The position numbers were made by a program, and so were the translations under genes. A stretch of 64,000 nucleotides of DNA from Chloroflexota bacterium (GTDB lineage Bacteria; Chloroflexota; UBA11872): NCBI GenBank assembly GCA_028873795.1, contig JAPPNP010000026.1, forward strand, positions 72,304 through 136,303. The letters run 5' to 3'. Under the pieces are notes generated by a model, which worked only from the letters and a program-made list of their open reading frames with translations, had not been told where the DNA came from and made no database searches. Below are positions 15,912-24,872 of this stretch, piece by piece; the first letter of the stretch is position 1; every line of letters starts with the position of its first letter.

Positions 15912-16661
15912 CTACCCCTCCCAGGGCTCCTGCAGAAAGTCTCGATCGATGACGCCAAAGTCCTCCGTGAAGTCCGACTCGACGTAGAAGGCTCCCGTGA
16001 ACTCGCGCGGCTCGAGCGCCATCACGTCGAATACGGGTGAGGGGCGAAACTCCACCACCCCGTCGCCCGCGCGGCTCAGGTGGACCACCGTGTCCGCGGC
16101 CTGGCGGCCGCCGGAGACGAGTTGCAGCGCGTCCAGCCCCTGGCCGTCGGCGCGCGGAATGACCTTGAGGCGCCACATCGGCGTCAAGTCCGGGAGATCG
16201 GCGGGGTCGCACGGTCGATGCGCCGTCGACCGCACGGCGGCCACATCCACCCCACCGACCGAGGCGGTGGTGGCCATCACGCGTTCCACCTGCTCCACGC
16301 GCATGTCGGCCCAGACCTTTGGCGTGCCCCAGATTTCGCGGCCCGCCGGGATGCTGCCGCGGGAGTTCAAGTACTGCACCACGACGTAGTAACCCGCGCG
16401 TCCTTCGAACTCGCATCCCGCCGCGATGACGATGCCCTGAAACGCGCCGTAGTGGCTCGACCACGGCGCGTCGACGCCGATGGCGGCACAGGCGCCGTCG
16501 CGCGCCGGCTCCAGGCACTCGGGCAACAGATCGGCCACGCGGTTCGGGTCGGCGCGGAACAGCACCGTCTGCGCGCGCATGCCTCGATAGCGCGCGGGTG
16601 GACGCGGAAAGTAGGGCGAGGACGCCGGCATCCCGTCGATCCGGCTCAGGGGAATGGGCAT
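15912..16661 (-). CDS. Acetoacetate decarboxylase-like protein
   Basis: 249 residues. The region GREIWGTPKVWADM (residues 108-120) corresponds to the ADC-family active-site segment. Lys115 sits at the position of the Schiff-base lysine of clostridial acetoacetate decarboxylase, but the next residue, a lysine in the classical enzyme that lowers its pKa, is Val116 here. The rest (GAFQGIVIAAGCEFEG, GYYVVVQYLNS) fits the family's beta-barrel. It is therefore a superfamily member whose reaction may not be acetoacetate decarboxylation. Start chosen at ATG 16661 (MPIPLSRIDG); the frame is open upstream but without family-like sequence. Divergent from pckA. Confidence 0.75.
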   Translation of the reverse strand: MPIPLSRIDGMPASSPYFPRPPARYRGMRAQTVLFRADPNRVADLLPECLEPARDGACAAIGVDAPWSSHYGAFQGIVIAAGCEFEGRAGYYVVVQYLNSRGSIPAGREIWGTPKVWADMRVEQVERVMATTASVGGVDVAAVRSTAHRPCDPADLPDLTPMWRLKVIPRADGQGLDALQLVSGGRQAADTVVHLSRAGDGVVEFRPSPVFDVMALEPREFTGAFYVESDFTEDFGVIDRDFLQEPWEG

Positions 16662-16840
16662 GCACCGTCTCCCGTCGAACGCGCGGCGTCGCATTGTGGC
16701 CAGCGCCTCAGCCAGCGGCAACCGTCGCTCGCCCGCGCGAATCTGTACCATCGGGTGGCCGGGCGGCAGCTTCGTCCGGTTGAGGCGCACGGCCCTGACG
16801 GCCAAACAGGCGCCCGCCACCGAATTGAGGAGGCCGCTTC

Positions 16841-18448
16841 GTGTCGGATGCAGGTGACGACCCTCGATCGGGTTCGCTGGCCGCGCTCGGGATCAAGAAC
16901 CACGGGCAAGTGTTCTGGGATCTCCCCACGAGCCAGCTCTACGAGCACGCCGTGCGCGCGGGTGAAGGCAAAGTCGCGCATTTGGGTCCGTTGGTCGTGC
17001 GGACGGTTCCGCACACCGGCCGGTCGCCGAATGACAAGTTGGTGGTGCGCGACGCCGAGCGCGCGGACGCCGTGTGGTGGGGCGCTCACAACAAGCCGCT
17101 CGATCCCGAGCGCTTCGATGGGCTGTTCGGGCGTCTCCGCGCCTACATGCAGGGACGCAACCTCTACGTCCAGAACTGCTTCGCCGGCGCCGATCCCCGC
17201 TACCGGCTCTCGGTGCGGGTGATCAACGAGCTGGCCTGGCACAACCTCTTTGCGCGCAACCTCTTCATCGTGCCCACGGCCGATGAACTCGCCGACCATG
17301 AGCCCGAGTTCACCGTCATCGACATGCCCGGCTTTCACGCCGACCCGGACGAGGATGGCACCAACTCCGGCACGTTCATCGTGGTCAACTTCGCCGCGCG
17401 GCTCATCATCATCGGCGGCACGGCCTACGGCGGGGAGATGAAGAAGTCGATCTTCACCATCCTCAACTACCTGCTGCCGCAGCGCGGGGTGCTGTCGATG
17501 CACTGCTCGGCCAACGTTGGCGCCGAGGGTGACGTGGCCCTGTTCTTCGGACTTTCCGGCACGGGCAAGACCACGCTCTCGACGGACCCCGAGCGACCGC
17601 TGATCGGCGACGACGAGCACGGTTGGAGCGACACGGGAATCTTCAACTTCGAGGGCGGGTGCTACGCCAAGACCATTCGCCTGTCCGCCGAGAACGAGCC
17701 GGAGATCTACCAGACCACGCGGCGATTCGGCACGGTGCTGGAGAACCTGCCGCTTGACGCCGAGTCGCGCCGGCTCGACCTTGACTCGGACGAGATCACC
17801 GAGAACACGCGCGGGGCGTATCCGATCTCGCACCTGCAAAACGTGGTTCCCGGCGGCATGGCCGGGCATCCCCAAAACATCGTGCTGCTGGCGGCCGACG
17901 CCTTTGGCGTCCTGCCTCCCATTTCACGGTTGACCACCGAGCAGGCCATGTATCACTTCCTGCTGGGTTATACGGCCCGCGTGGCCGGAACCGAGCGCGG
18001 CGTCACCGACCCGCAGGCGACGTTCAGCGCCTGCTTCGGCGCGCCGTTCTTGCCGCTGCCGCCGCCGACTTACGCCGCAATGCTGGGCGAGCGGCTCGAG
18101 CGGCATCGGCCTGCCGTGTGGCTGGTCAACACCGGCTGGCTGGGCGGCCCCGCCGGTGAGAGCGACCGCGTGCAGTTGCCGCACACCCGGGCCATGATCC
18201 GCGCCGCGCTCAGCGGGGCCCTCGACGGCGTGCCGGACGCGGTCGAGCCGGTCTTTGGACTGCGCGTGCCGACCATGTGCCCCGACGTCCCCGGCGACCT
18301 GCTCGACTCCCGCGGCCAGTGGGCCGACCCGGCGCGCTACGACGCGCAGGCCGTGCAGTTGGCGAAGCGCATGCGCGAGGCCTTCCAGCCGTTCGCGTCG
18401 ACGGTCTCGACGGAGGTGCTGGCGGCGGAGCCTCCGGCCGGCGTCTAG
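16841..18448 (+). CDS. pckA: Phosphoenolpyruvate carboxykinase (ATP)
   Basis: 535 residues, normal for the ATP-dependent enzyme that converts oxaloacetate and ATP to PEP, CO2 and ADP in gluconeogenesis. The kinase-1a P-loop GLSGTGKTTLS (around residue 237), kinase-2 IGDDEHGWSDTGIFNFEGGCYAK, substrate-binding VRTVPHTGRSPNDK near the N-terminus and the conserved NVGAEGDVALFFG are all intact. GTG start at 16841 has GAGGAG upstream. The 3' end overlaps the convergent Yip1-like gene by four bases. Confidence 0.96.
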   Translation: MSDAGDDPRSGSLAALGIKNHGQVFWDLPTSQLYEHAVRAGEGKVAHLGPLVVRTVPHTGRSPNDKLVVRDAERADAVWWGAHNKPLDPERFDGLFGRLRAYMQGRNLYVQNCFAGADPRYRLSVRVINELAWHNLFARNLFIVPTADELADHEPEFTVIDMPGFHADPDEDGTNSGTFIVVNFAARLIIIGGTAYGGEMKKSIFTILNYLLPQRGVLSMHCSANVGAEGDVALFFGLSGTGKTTLSTDPERPLIGDDEHGWSDTGIFNFEGGCYAKTIRLSAENEPEIYQTTRRFGTVLENLPLDAESRRLDLDSDEITENTRGAYPISHLQNVVPGGMAGHPQNIVLLAADAFGVLPPISRLTTEQAMYHFLLGYTARVAGTERGVTDPQATFSACFGAPFLPLPPPTYAAMLGERLERHRPAVWLVNTGWLGGPAGESDRVQLPHTRAMIRAALSGALDGVPDAVEPVFGLRVPTMCPDVPGDLLDSRGQWADPARYDAQAVQLAKRMREAFQPFASTVSTEVLAAEPPAGV

Positions 18449-19098
18449 GGAACCGCGCCGATGAGCGCGGCGCCGATCAAGCCCGTGAGCACGGTGCCGC
18501 CGATCACGATGATGATGATGAGGTAGGCGATCACGCCGGCGACCATCGTGCCGATGGCCTGGCCGTCGGTGAGGCGCATCGACTCGCGGATCGCGAAGAA
18601 CCCCGTCGCCAGCAGCCAGAGCAGGACGCCGAGTTGCACGATGAATCCCAGCACGGGAATGAAACCCACGACGCCGAGCACTCCGGGCGCCTGAGCGAAT
18701 CCGGTGGCCCGCGCCACGTCCAGGAACTCCACCTGCTGCATGCCCGGGGCGATCAGGCGCGTGCCGATGAACCAGGCCACGCCCGACCAGGCCAGCCAGC
18801 CGACGATGCTCAGGATGGGGGTGAGGATGAATCCGAGCACGAACGCGGTGCCGAGCAGCGACTCGCGGATGGAGTCCGCCGCGCTCTCGTCGAGGCCAAA
18901 CCATGCCGGGTCCGGCGGATCGAGCTGATACCCGAGGAACGTGGCGAAGGCGGAGGCTAGGGCCGCGATCACGACAACCTGCAATGCCGGTCGCGTCGCC
19001 GTGATGTCCGCCGCGACCTCCGCGTAGAGCTGCCGCTCAAAGCGCGACGCGCGGATCATCCGATTGACGAGCTGACGCTCCGGTGCGTCCTGCATCAA
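18445..19098 (-). CDS. Yip1-family membrane protein
   Basis: 217 residues with a cytosolic N-terminus and five to six membrane segments (about residues 38-57, 85-115, 135-165, 180-212). The central ARATGFAQAPGVLGVVGFIP resembles the Yip1 domain pattern. Function in bacteria is not established. It lies 33 bases downstream of the nrdJ stop on the same strand and may be read through from it. Confidence 0.65.
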   Translation of the reverse strand: MMQDAPERQLVNRMIRASRFERQLYAEVAADITATRPALQVVVIAALASAFATFLGYQLDPPDPAWFGLDESAADSIRESLLGTAFVLGFILTPILSIVGWLAWSGVAWFIGTRLIAPGMQQVEFLDVARATGFAQAPGVLGVVGFIPVLGFIVQLGVLLWLLATGFFAIRESMRLTDGQAIGTMVAGVIAYLIIIIVIGGTVLTGLIGAALIGAVP

Positions 19099-19131
19099 GC
19101 TACGCGGCGGTCTGGCCGCCCGCGAGCGACC

Positions 19132-21792
19132 TCAGCCGCAGTCGCTGTAGCCGCACGAAATGCACTTGAGGCATCCCTCCGCCGACACCAGGTGGCTGCT
19201 GCCGCAGGAGGGGCAGGCGCCCGCGAACGACGTGCCTGTGGCCGACATCGTGGACTGCGCCTCGCCGTGACCCATCGCGGGCGGACTGGCTGCCACCGCC
19301 GGAGCGGCAGCGGCGGCCGGCACGTGGGCCGACCGGTCGCCTTCCAGCGTCACGCTCGGCGGGGCGTAGGTGCCCTCGCCTTGCAGGTCGACCATCGGCA
19401 CGTAGCCTTCCGGCTGAGAGCTCATGCGCAGCGCGACCACCTGGGCGATCGCGTCGCCGCACGAGAGCACGCGGGTGGGCCCGAATCCGGTCGGCCGGTG
19501 GCAGGTGATGCCGCGCAAGTGGCTGTGGACGATGTCCACGGGCGCGCCCGAGCGCAACGCCAGCGAAACCAATCGTCCGATCGCCTCCGTTTGCGCCGCC
19601 GCGCACCCGCCCGCCTTGCCCAGCGTGGCGAACAGCTCGAACGGAGATCCCCGCTCGTCGTCGTTCACCGTCACGAACAGCGGTCCGCACCCGGTGCGGA
19701 TGCGCGTGGTGGTGCCGCGGATCTGGTCCGGTCGCTCACGCTCCTGCGCCGCAAGCACCGGCAGCGGCTCTGGAGCGGCGGCCGGCGGCTCTGGCGCGGG
19801 CGCGGGAGCCGGCGCCGGAGAAGCATGCCCGTTGGCGGCCTCCGTCGGCGCCGGCGCGCCGGCGTGGCCGTTCGTGGCGGCCTCGACGACTGCCGGCGCC
19901 TCCTCGGACGGGGCGTCGTCCCGCCGCGTCTTGTCGCCGGAATCGCTGGTGGTGAGCACCTGCAGGTCGCGGCTGCCGTCGCGATAGACGGTCACGCCCT
20001 TGCATCCCAGGGTGTAGGCGAGCCGATAGCCGCGCTCGACGTCCTCGCGCGTGGCCTCATACGGGAAGTTAATCGTCTTGGACACGGCGTTCTCGGTGTG
20101 GCGTTGGAAGGCCGCCTGCACCCGGATGTGCCAGTCCGGCGTCACGTCGTGCGCCGTCACGAAGATGCGGCGGGCCTCCTCGGGAACCGCCTGCAGCGCC
20201 TCGAGCGCCGATTCCGGCGTGTGCTCGGTGATGCGCAGGCTGCCGTGGTTGTCGGTGATGGCGTCCAGCAACGCGTCGCTGAAGAACCCGTGCGCGCGGG
20301 CGTACTGCTCGAACTGCGGGTTGACGTAGCGCAGCGAGGTGGCCGCGTTGTCGTCGCCGTCGCGCATCACGTTCTTCCAGAAGATCAGCGCGAACAGCGG
20401 CTCGATGCCGCTGGAGCAGTCCGCGATCATGCTGATCGTGCCCGTGGGCGCGATGGTCGTGACGGTGGCGTTGCGCCGCGGGGCGTGACCCTGCGAATCC
20501 CAGAGCGAGCCCTTGAAGTTCGGGAACGCGCCGCGCGCTTCGGCCAGCGCCTCCGAGGCGCGCCGCCCTTCGTCGTTGATGCACTGCATCACCCGCTCGC
20601 CCAGCTCTTCGGCTTCGGGGCTGTCGTAGGCGATGCCCAGGGTGAACAGAATGTCGGCCCAGCCCATGATTCCCAGGCCCACGCGGCGGTTGCCGTGCTT
20701 CACGATGGCGTCGATGTCCTCCAGCGGGAAGTTCGAGGCCTCCACCATGTCGTCCAGGAAGCGGATGGACAGCCGCACGTCGCGGCGCAGCGCGCTCCAG
20801 TCGATCGCGGCGCCGTCGGCGGTCAGGTGCTTGCTGAGATTCAGGCTGCCGAGCACGCACGCCTCGTAGGGCAGCAGCGGCTGCTCGCCACAGGGATTCG
20901 TCGTGTCCTGCCGCGCGACCGACGGCGTGGGATTGGTGCGCTCCAGCCGGTCGAGGAAGATCATGCCCGGTTCGCCGTTGAGCCAGGCGCCGTCCACCAG
21001 CTTGTGCCAGATGTCGGGTGCGCTGGCGCGCGCGGGGGTCTCGGTGACCGGGTCCACGTGCGTCGTGCCCGTGCGCGGATTCACCAGGTCGTAGTCGCCG
21101 CCGGCTTCCACCGCCGCCATGAACGCGTCGGTCACGCCCACCGAGATGTTGAAGTTCGCAATCCGCCCGTCGCTGGTCTTGCAGCGGATGAAGTCTTCGA
21201 TGTCGGGGTGGTCGACGTTGAGGATGCCCATGTTGGCGCCCCGGCGCGTGCCCCCCTGCTTAATCTCGCCGCAGGAGTAGTCGATCATCGACATGAAGCT
21301 CACCGGTCCGCTGGCCACGCCGCCCGAGCTGCGGACGAAGTCCCCGCGCGGTCGAATGCGCGAGAAGTTGAAGCCCGTGCCGCCGCCCGTCTGGTGAATG
21401 ATGGCGGCGTTCATGTCGGTGGTCTTGATGCTGCGCAGGTCGTCGTCGATGGGCAGCACGAAGCACGCCGCGAGCTGGGCGTAGCCGCCGGGCTTGCCCG
21501 CGTTCATCAGGCAGGGGCTGTTGGGCACGAAGCGCAGCCCGCGCAGCAGTCCATACATGTCGTCGAAGAGCTCGCGATGGCCGGCGTCGTCGACCCAGTC
21601 CCGCTCGCGCTCGATATCGATCACGCCGCGCGTGACGCGCTCGAAGAATCGATCGACGTCTTCGATGGGATGGTCCACGCGATCCTTCAGGAAGTAGCGC
21701 TTTTTCAGCACCGCGAGCGCGTTGTCGGACAAGGCCGGCCAGGCCGCGGCGGTCTGCGGCGTGGTCGGTGCGGTGGCCCTTGTCTCTAACAT
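19132..21792 (-). CDS. nrdJ: Adenosylcobalamin-dependent ribonucleotide reductase (class II)
   Basis: 886 residues. It reduces ribonucleotides to deoxyribonucleotides using a cobalamin-generated thiyl radical, independent of oxygen. FVPNSPCLMNAG and QLAACFVLPIDD near the N-terminus, HQTGGGTGFNFSRIRPRGD, the active-site NPCGEQPLLPYEACVLGSLN, and PTGTISMIADCSSGIEP are class II signatures. A low-complexity Ala/Pro-rich linker lies after about residue 630, followed by the TSCPD-type domain (GGCAAAQTEAIGRLVSLALR) and a C-terminal zinc ribbon CPSCGSSHLV...CLKCISCGYSDC. ATG 21792 has a purine-rich AGAGGGAAAGG just upstream. No cobalamin riboswitch is seen in the short leader. Confidence 0.95.
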   Translation of the reverse strand: MLETRATAPTTPQTAAAWPALSDNALAVLKKRYFLKDRVDHPIEDVDRFFERVTRGVIDIERERDWVDDAGHRELFDDMYGLLRGLRFVPNSPCLMNAGKPGGYAQLAACFVLPIDDDLRSIKTTDMNAAIIHQTGGGTGFNFSRIRPRGDFVRSSGGVASGPVSFMSMIDYSCGEIKQGGTRRGANMGILNVDHPDIEDFIRCKTSDGRIANFNISVGVTDAFMAAVEAGGDYDLVNPRTGTTHVDPVTETPARASAPDIWHKLVDGAWLNGEPGMIFLDRLERTNPTPSVARQDTTNPCGEQPLLPYEACVLGSLNLSKHLTADGAAIDWSALRRDVRLSIRFLDDMVEASNFPLEDIDAIVKHGNRRVGLGIMGWADILFTLGIAYDSPEAEELGERVMQCINDEGRRASEALAEARGAFPNFKGSLWDSQGHAPRRNATVTTIAPTGTISMIADCSSGIEPLFALIFWKNVMRDGDDNAATSLRYVNPQFEQYARAHGFFSDALLDAITDNHGSLRITEHTPESALEALQAVPEEARRIFVTAHDVTPDWHIRVQAAFQRHTENAVSKTINFPYEATREDVERGYRLAYTLGCKGVTVYRDGSRDLQVLTTSDSGDKTRRDDAPSEEAPAVVEAATNGHAGAPAPTEAANGHASPAPAPAPAPEPPAAAPEPLPVLAAQERERPDQIRGTTTRIRTGCGPLFVTVNDDERGSPFELFATLGKAGGCAAAQTEAIGRLVSLALRSGAPVDIVHSHLRGITCHRPTGFGPTRVLSCGDAIAQVVALRMSSQPEGYVPMVDLQGEGTYAPPSVTLEGDRSAHVPAAAAAPAVAASPPAMGHGEAQSTMSATGTSFAGACPSCGSSHLVSAEGCLKCISCGYSDCG

Positions 21793-21873
21793 CCTTTCCC
21801 TCTCCCCCGTTGGACCGGAGATCCTGCTCCGGCGGAAGCGACGGTGGCTTCCCTGTAATTCATTGTGGACAAC

Positions 21874-21899
21874 AAAGGCGCTGCCTCCGCAGCGCCTTT
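21874..21899 (-). terminator. Intrinsic terminator after the 110-residue protein gene
   Basis: Perfect 11-bp stem (21874-21884 with 21889-21899) with a 4-nt loop. Read on the minus strand it ends GCGCCTTTGTTGT, a modest U-rich tail. It separates the small gene from nrdJ, so nrdJ should have its own promoter in the 21793-21873 interval. Confidence 0.7.
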
Positions 21900-21912
21900 A
21901 GCGAGTGACGAA

Positions 21913-22245
21913 CTACGCCCGGTGCGGTCGTCGCGGCATGGATATCCGGTACGTCGGACCGCCGGCCGCCGAGGGCGCTTCAATGAGCGAACCGTCCTCT
22001 TCGACCCCCTGATCTAGTTGGGCGCGGACGTGCGCCAACCCCTCGCGCAGGAGGAAGTCGCGCGCGCCCCACGCGCTCATCGATTCCTCGGGGAACGCCA
22101 CCGTCATCGAGAAATCCTGCTCATCCCGCCGCAGTCCGAAGAGCACGAGGTCGTAGGCCCCGGCCTCTGGAATGAACTCGGCGTAATCGATGAAGAAGGA
22201 TCGCCCGTCGCGAGTTTTGTGCATCTCCCCGATGATTTGAATCAT
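21913..22245 (-). CDS. Hypothetical protein, 110 residues
   Basis: A soluble, acidic protein opening MIQIIGEMHKTRDGRSFFID and continuing with alternating strand-like and helix-like segments (FSMTVAFPEESMSAWGARDF). No signal peptide or membrane segment and no motif I recognise. It is followed by a clean terminator, which supports it as a real monocistronic gene. It lies next to nrdJ and the potassium-uptake genes on the same strand without obvious functional link. Confidence 0.6.
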   Translation of the reverse strand: MIQIIGEMHKTRDGRSFFIDYAEFIPEAGAYDLVLFGLRRDEQDFSMTVAFPEESMSAWGARDFLLREGLAHVRAQLDQGVEEDGSLIEAPSAAGGPTYRISMPRRPHRA

Positions 22246-22586
22246 GGTTGACCCGACGTCCCGGCCGCATGCTCGGGACTAGTACCCACGCCTTTCTCTA
22301 CGCCTACGGCGCGACTGCCCCCCGCGCCGACCGCAAGATGCGACTCGGTAGAGGCATGCTACAGCTTTGCGCCCACAATGCACAACATCTGGGTGCCTGG
22401 CAATATCGCCGCCTATATGTGGTGTCTTCCACGCTGTGGACATGGTGCTATCACCAGATATGGGGGAAGTTCCGGACACCCGAGGTCCAGGAGCTCGTTT
22501 CGGACTTGAAGCGGCGCCCGCCGGCGCGATCAGGCGGGGATCACCCCGTCCAGCGCTGTCCACCAGCTATCCACAGGCCGGTGGCT
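22246..22586. other. Intergenic region with DnaA-box-like 9-mers
   Basis: 341 bases with no gene and no member of the repeat families. It contains ATGTCCACA on the minus strand (22435-22443) and CTATCCACA on the plus strand (22567-22575), each one mismatch from TTATCCACA, plus a related TTGTCCACA at 21864-21872 beyond the adjacent gene. Locally AT-richer between about 22370 and 22470. Confidence 0.35.
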
Positions 22587-23243
22587 CTATTCGTCCCCGT
22601 CGCTGGCGGCCACGATCTCGGCCAATTGATCATCGCGTCCCACCACGACGAGCACGTCGTCGTCCTGCACCCGGTCGGTCAGCTCCGGCATCACCACCAG
22701 CTCGTTGCCGCGCTTGATGGCGAGCACGGCGGCGTTGTAACGCCCGCGCAGGTCCATGCTGGCCAGCGTGCGGCCCGCAAACGCCGTGCCGACCGGGATT
22801 TGGGCGATGCCCAGGTGCGGCAGCAGCTCGAAATAGTCCATCGCGCGCGGGGCCTCAACCGACTGGGCCAAGCGCACCGCCATTTCCTGCTCGGGGAAAA
22901 TCACCCGGTCCGCACCGACCCGCTCCAGGATCGTGCGATGCACGTCGCTCGACGCCTTGGCGAAGATCAGCGGCACATCGAGATTCTTGAGGTGCGTGGT
23001 GATCAGCACGCTCGCCTCCACCTCCGCCATGGCCACGATGGCCAGTTGGACGTCGGGCGCCCCGATCTCAAGCAGCACGTCCTCGTCGGTGGCGTCTCCG
23101 GTGACCGCGGACTCGATATCCGGGGCGATGTCTTGCACCGCCCCCTGATCTTGATCGATCGCGACCACGTCGTGCCCCAGGCGCGTCAGGGTGATGGCGA
23201 GGTTGCGCCCGAACCGCCCCAGGCCGGCTACGAGGATGTGCAT
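22587..23243 (-). CDS. trkA: Trk/Ktr potassium uptake regulatory subunit TrkA
   Basis: 218 residues. An N-terminal RCK_N Rossmann domain (GLGRFGRNLAITL, NAD(H)-binding, with acidic AIDQDQ at the end of strand 2) is followed by an RCK_C domain (from about residue 135). This is the cytosolic gating ring that controls the TrkH/KtrB channel by nucleotide binding. Single RCK_N/RCK_C length indicates the KtrA-like one-unit form. It follows trkH with 21 bases between, an operon. Confidence 0.92.
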   Translation of the reverse strand: MHILVAGLGRFGRNLAITLTRLGHDVVAIDQDQGAVQDIAPDIESAVTGDATDEDVLLEIGAPDVQLAIVAMAEVEASVLITTHLKNLDVPLIFAKASSDVHRTILERVGADRVIFPEQEMAVRLAQSVEAPRAMDYFELLPHLGIAQIPVGTAFAGRTLASMDLRGRYNAAVLAIKRGNELVVMPELTDRVQDDDVLVVVGRDDQLAEIVAASDGDE

Positions 23244-23264
23244 GCGGATTGCGCTCGCGGGTTG

Positions 23265-24710
23265 TTAGCCAACCTTGATCCTTTCCTCCGGGAGTCGGAT
23301 CAGCTCGGGTCGCTCGCGCGTCACCAGCGCCTGCGCCAGGGTCAGCGCGCCCAGCCGGCCGACGAACATGGCCACCACCAGCACCGCTTTCGAGACCACC
23401 GAGAGGTCGGGCGTGATTCCGGTGGAGTATCCCACTACCGCAAAGGCCGAGATTGACTCGAACAGCAGATTGCCCAGCGGGTGGCCCGATTCGCGCTCGG
23501 CCACGCTCATCACCAGCGTGGCCAGAAACACGGCCATCACCGATAGCAGCACCACCGTGAGCGCGCGGGTAACCGTGACGGTGGCGATGGTGCGGCCGAA
23601 GGCCGTCGGCGAGCGGTGCCCGCGAATGTGGGAAACCGCCGCCACGGTCAGCACGCCGATCGTGTTGAGCGTCACGCCGCCGGCGACCGACGCGGAGGCC
23701 CCGCCGATGAACATCAGCAGCATGATGGCGGTCCAGGCGTCCAGTCCCAACGCGCCCAGATCGACCGTCGTCAGTCCCGCGGTGCGGTTGATGGTGTGAA
23801 AGGCGGCCGTCACCGTCCGCCCGCCCAGGTCGTCGTCGGCGATGGCGCCGCCGAAAGTCGGCGTGAGGATCCACAACACCACGAACCCGACCAGCGACAC
23901 GATGAGCATCGTGGTCAGCACGAGCTTGCTCTCCAGCGAGAGGCGGCGCCATGAGCGCCGGCGCAGCCCGTCGAAGATCACGGTGAATCCCACCCCGCCG
24001 AGGACGCTGAGCGCGCCAAACGCGGCCAGCACGTTGGTGGCGTCCACCAGGCGTCCCATGCTGGCGGTGCCGGGCTCCACGTTGAATCCGGCGTTGGTGA
24101 AGGCCGAGATCGCGTGGAAGGCCGACCACCACAGGGGATTCTCGATCGCCGGGTCGTTGGTCGCGTACCACATCACGAACCCAAACCCCACGGCCTCGGC
24201 GAACAGCGTCAATGCGGCGACGCGCCAGATCAGGCCGAGCAGGCCGCCGGGCTGGTCTAGTCCCAGGGGCTGGCCGAAGAGGAGATGCTCGCGCGACGAG
24301 GTGCGCCGCCCGCCCAGCGTCAGGATCACCACCGCGCCGGTCACGAATCCAAGCGCGCCCACCTGAATCAGCACCAGGATCACGGCCTCGCCAAACGCGG
24401 TCCAGTGGTCCGCGGTCGAGACCACCGTGAGGCCCGTGACGCAGACGGCCGAGGTGGCCGTGAAGAGGGCGGTGATGAAGTCGGTGCCGCCGGCCTCGCT
24501 GGCGAAGGGCAGCAGCAGAAGTACCGTGCCCACGGCGATCAAGCCCGCGAAGCCCGCGGCCAGGGTCACGCCCGGCCGTGCCGTGCCGGGCGCTCGGGAA
24601 CGCTTGCCGGCCTGCAGCCGTTGGGTCGCGCGGCGGCGCAGCGTCACCACGCGATCCGACAGCCCCAGGGGCTCCGGGATTCCCGGCGCGCCGCGGCGGC
24701 TCATGCTCAT
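23265..24710 (-). CDS. trkH: Trk/Ktr potassium uptake membrane subunit
   Basis: 481 residues. Polytopic K+ translocating subunit with the four-fold pore-loop repeat: TSAVCVTGLTVVSTADHW (first filter), FHAISAFTNAGFN (second), FHTINRTAGLTTVDLG (third) and ESISAFAVVGYSTGITP (fourth). The basic N-terminal 40 residues are cytosolic. ATG at 24710. Works with the TrkA-like protein downstream. Confidence 0.93.
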   Translation of the reverse strand: MSMSRRGAPGIPEPLGLSDRVVTLRRRATQRLQAGKRSRAPGTARPGVTLAAGFAGLIAVGTVLLLLPFASEAGGTDFITALFTATSAVCVTGLTVVSTADHWTAFGEAVILVLIQVGALGFVTGAVVILTLGGRRTSSREHLLFGQPLGLDQPGGLLGLIWRVAALTLFAEAVGFGFVMWYATNDPAIENPLWWSAFHAISAFTNAGFNVEPGTASMGRLVDATNVLAAFGALSVLGGVGFTVIFDGLRRRSWRRLSLESKLVLTTMLIVSLVGFVVLWILTPTFGGAIADDDLGGRTVTAAFHTINRTAGLTTVDLGALGLDAWTAIMLLMFIGGASASVAGGVTLNTIGVLTVAAVSHIRGHRSPTAFGRTIATVTVTRALTVVLLSVMAVFLATLVMSVAERESGHPLGNLLFESISAFAVVGYSTGITPDLSVVSKAVLVVAMFVGRLGALTLAQALVTRERPELIRLPEERIKVG

Positions 24711-24872
24711 CCCACCCCCGAAATCCGACGCAGCCTAGCGCGCCACCATGGTCGCCGTGATGGCGCGCGCCGCACCATCATGCGCCGTTTAGCGCGCGGC
24801 GCAACCCGTGGACCCGGGGAGCGGCGCGGTCGCTATGGCTGCGCTGCGAACGGCTTCGGTACGGCGCGCGGT

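Noticed and set aside
19192-21789. Very long plus-strand open frame opposite nrdJ
   Set aside because: Typical antisense open frame of a high-GC gene; composition is Arg/Val/Gly/His-biased and shows no domain, while the minus strand has all RNR motifs.
21793-21873. Cobalamin riboswitch before nrdJ
   Set aside because: The interval is too short and lacks the B12-box and its surrounding stems.
22246-22586. Replication origin
   Set aside because: Only isolated DnaA-like 9-mers, no dnaA/dnaN, AT-rich unwinding region or box cluster nearby.
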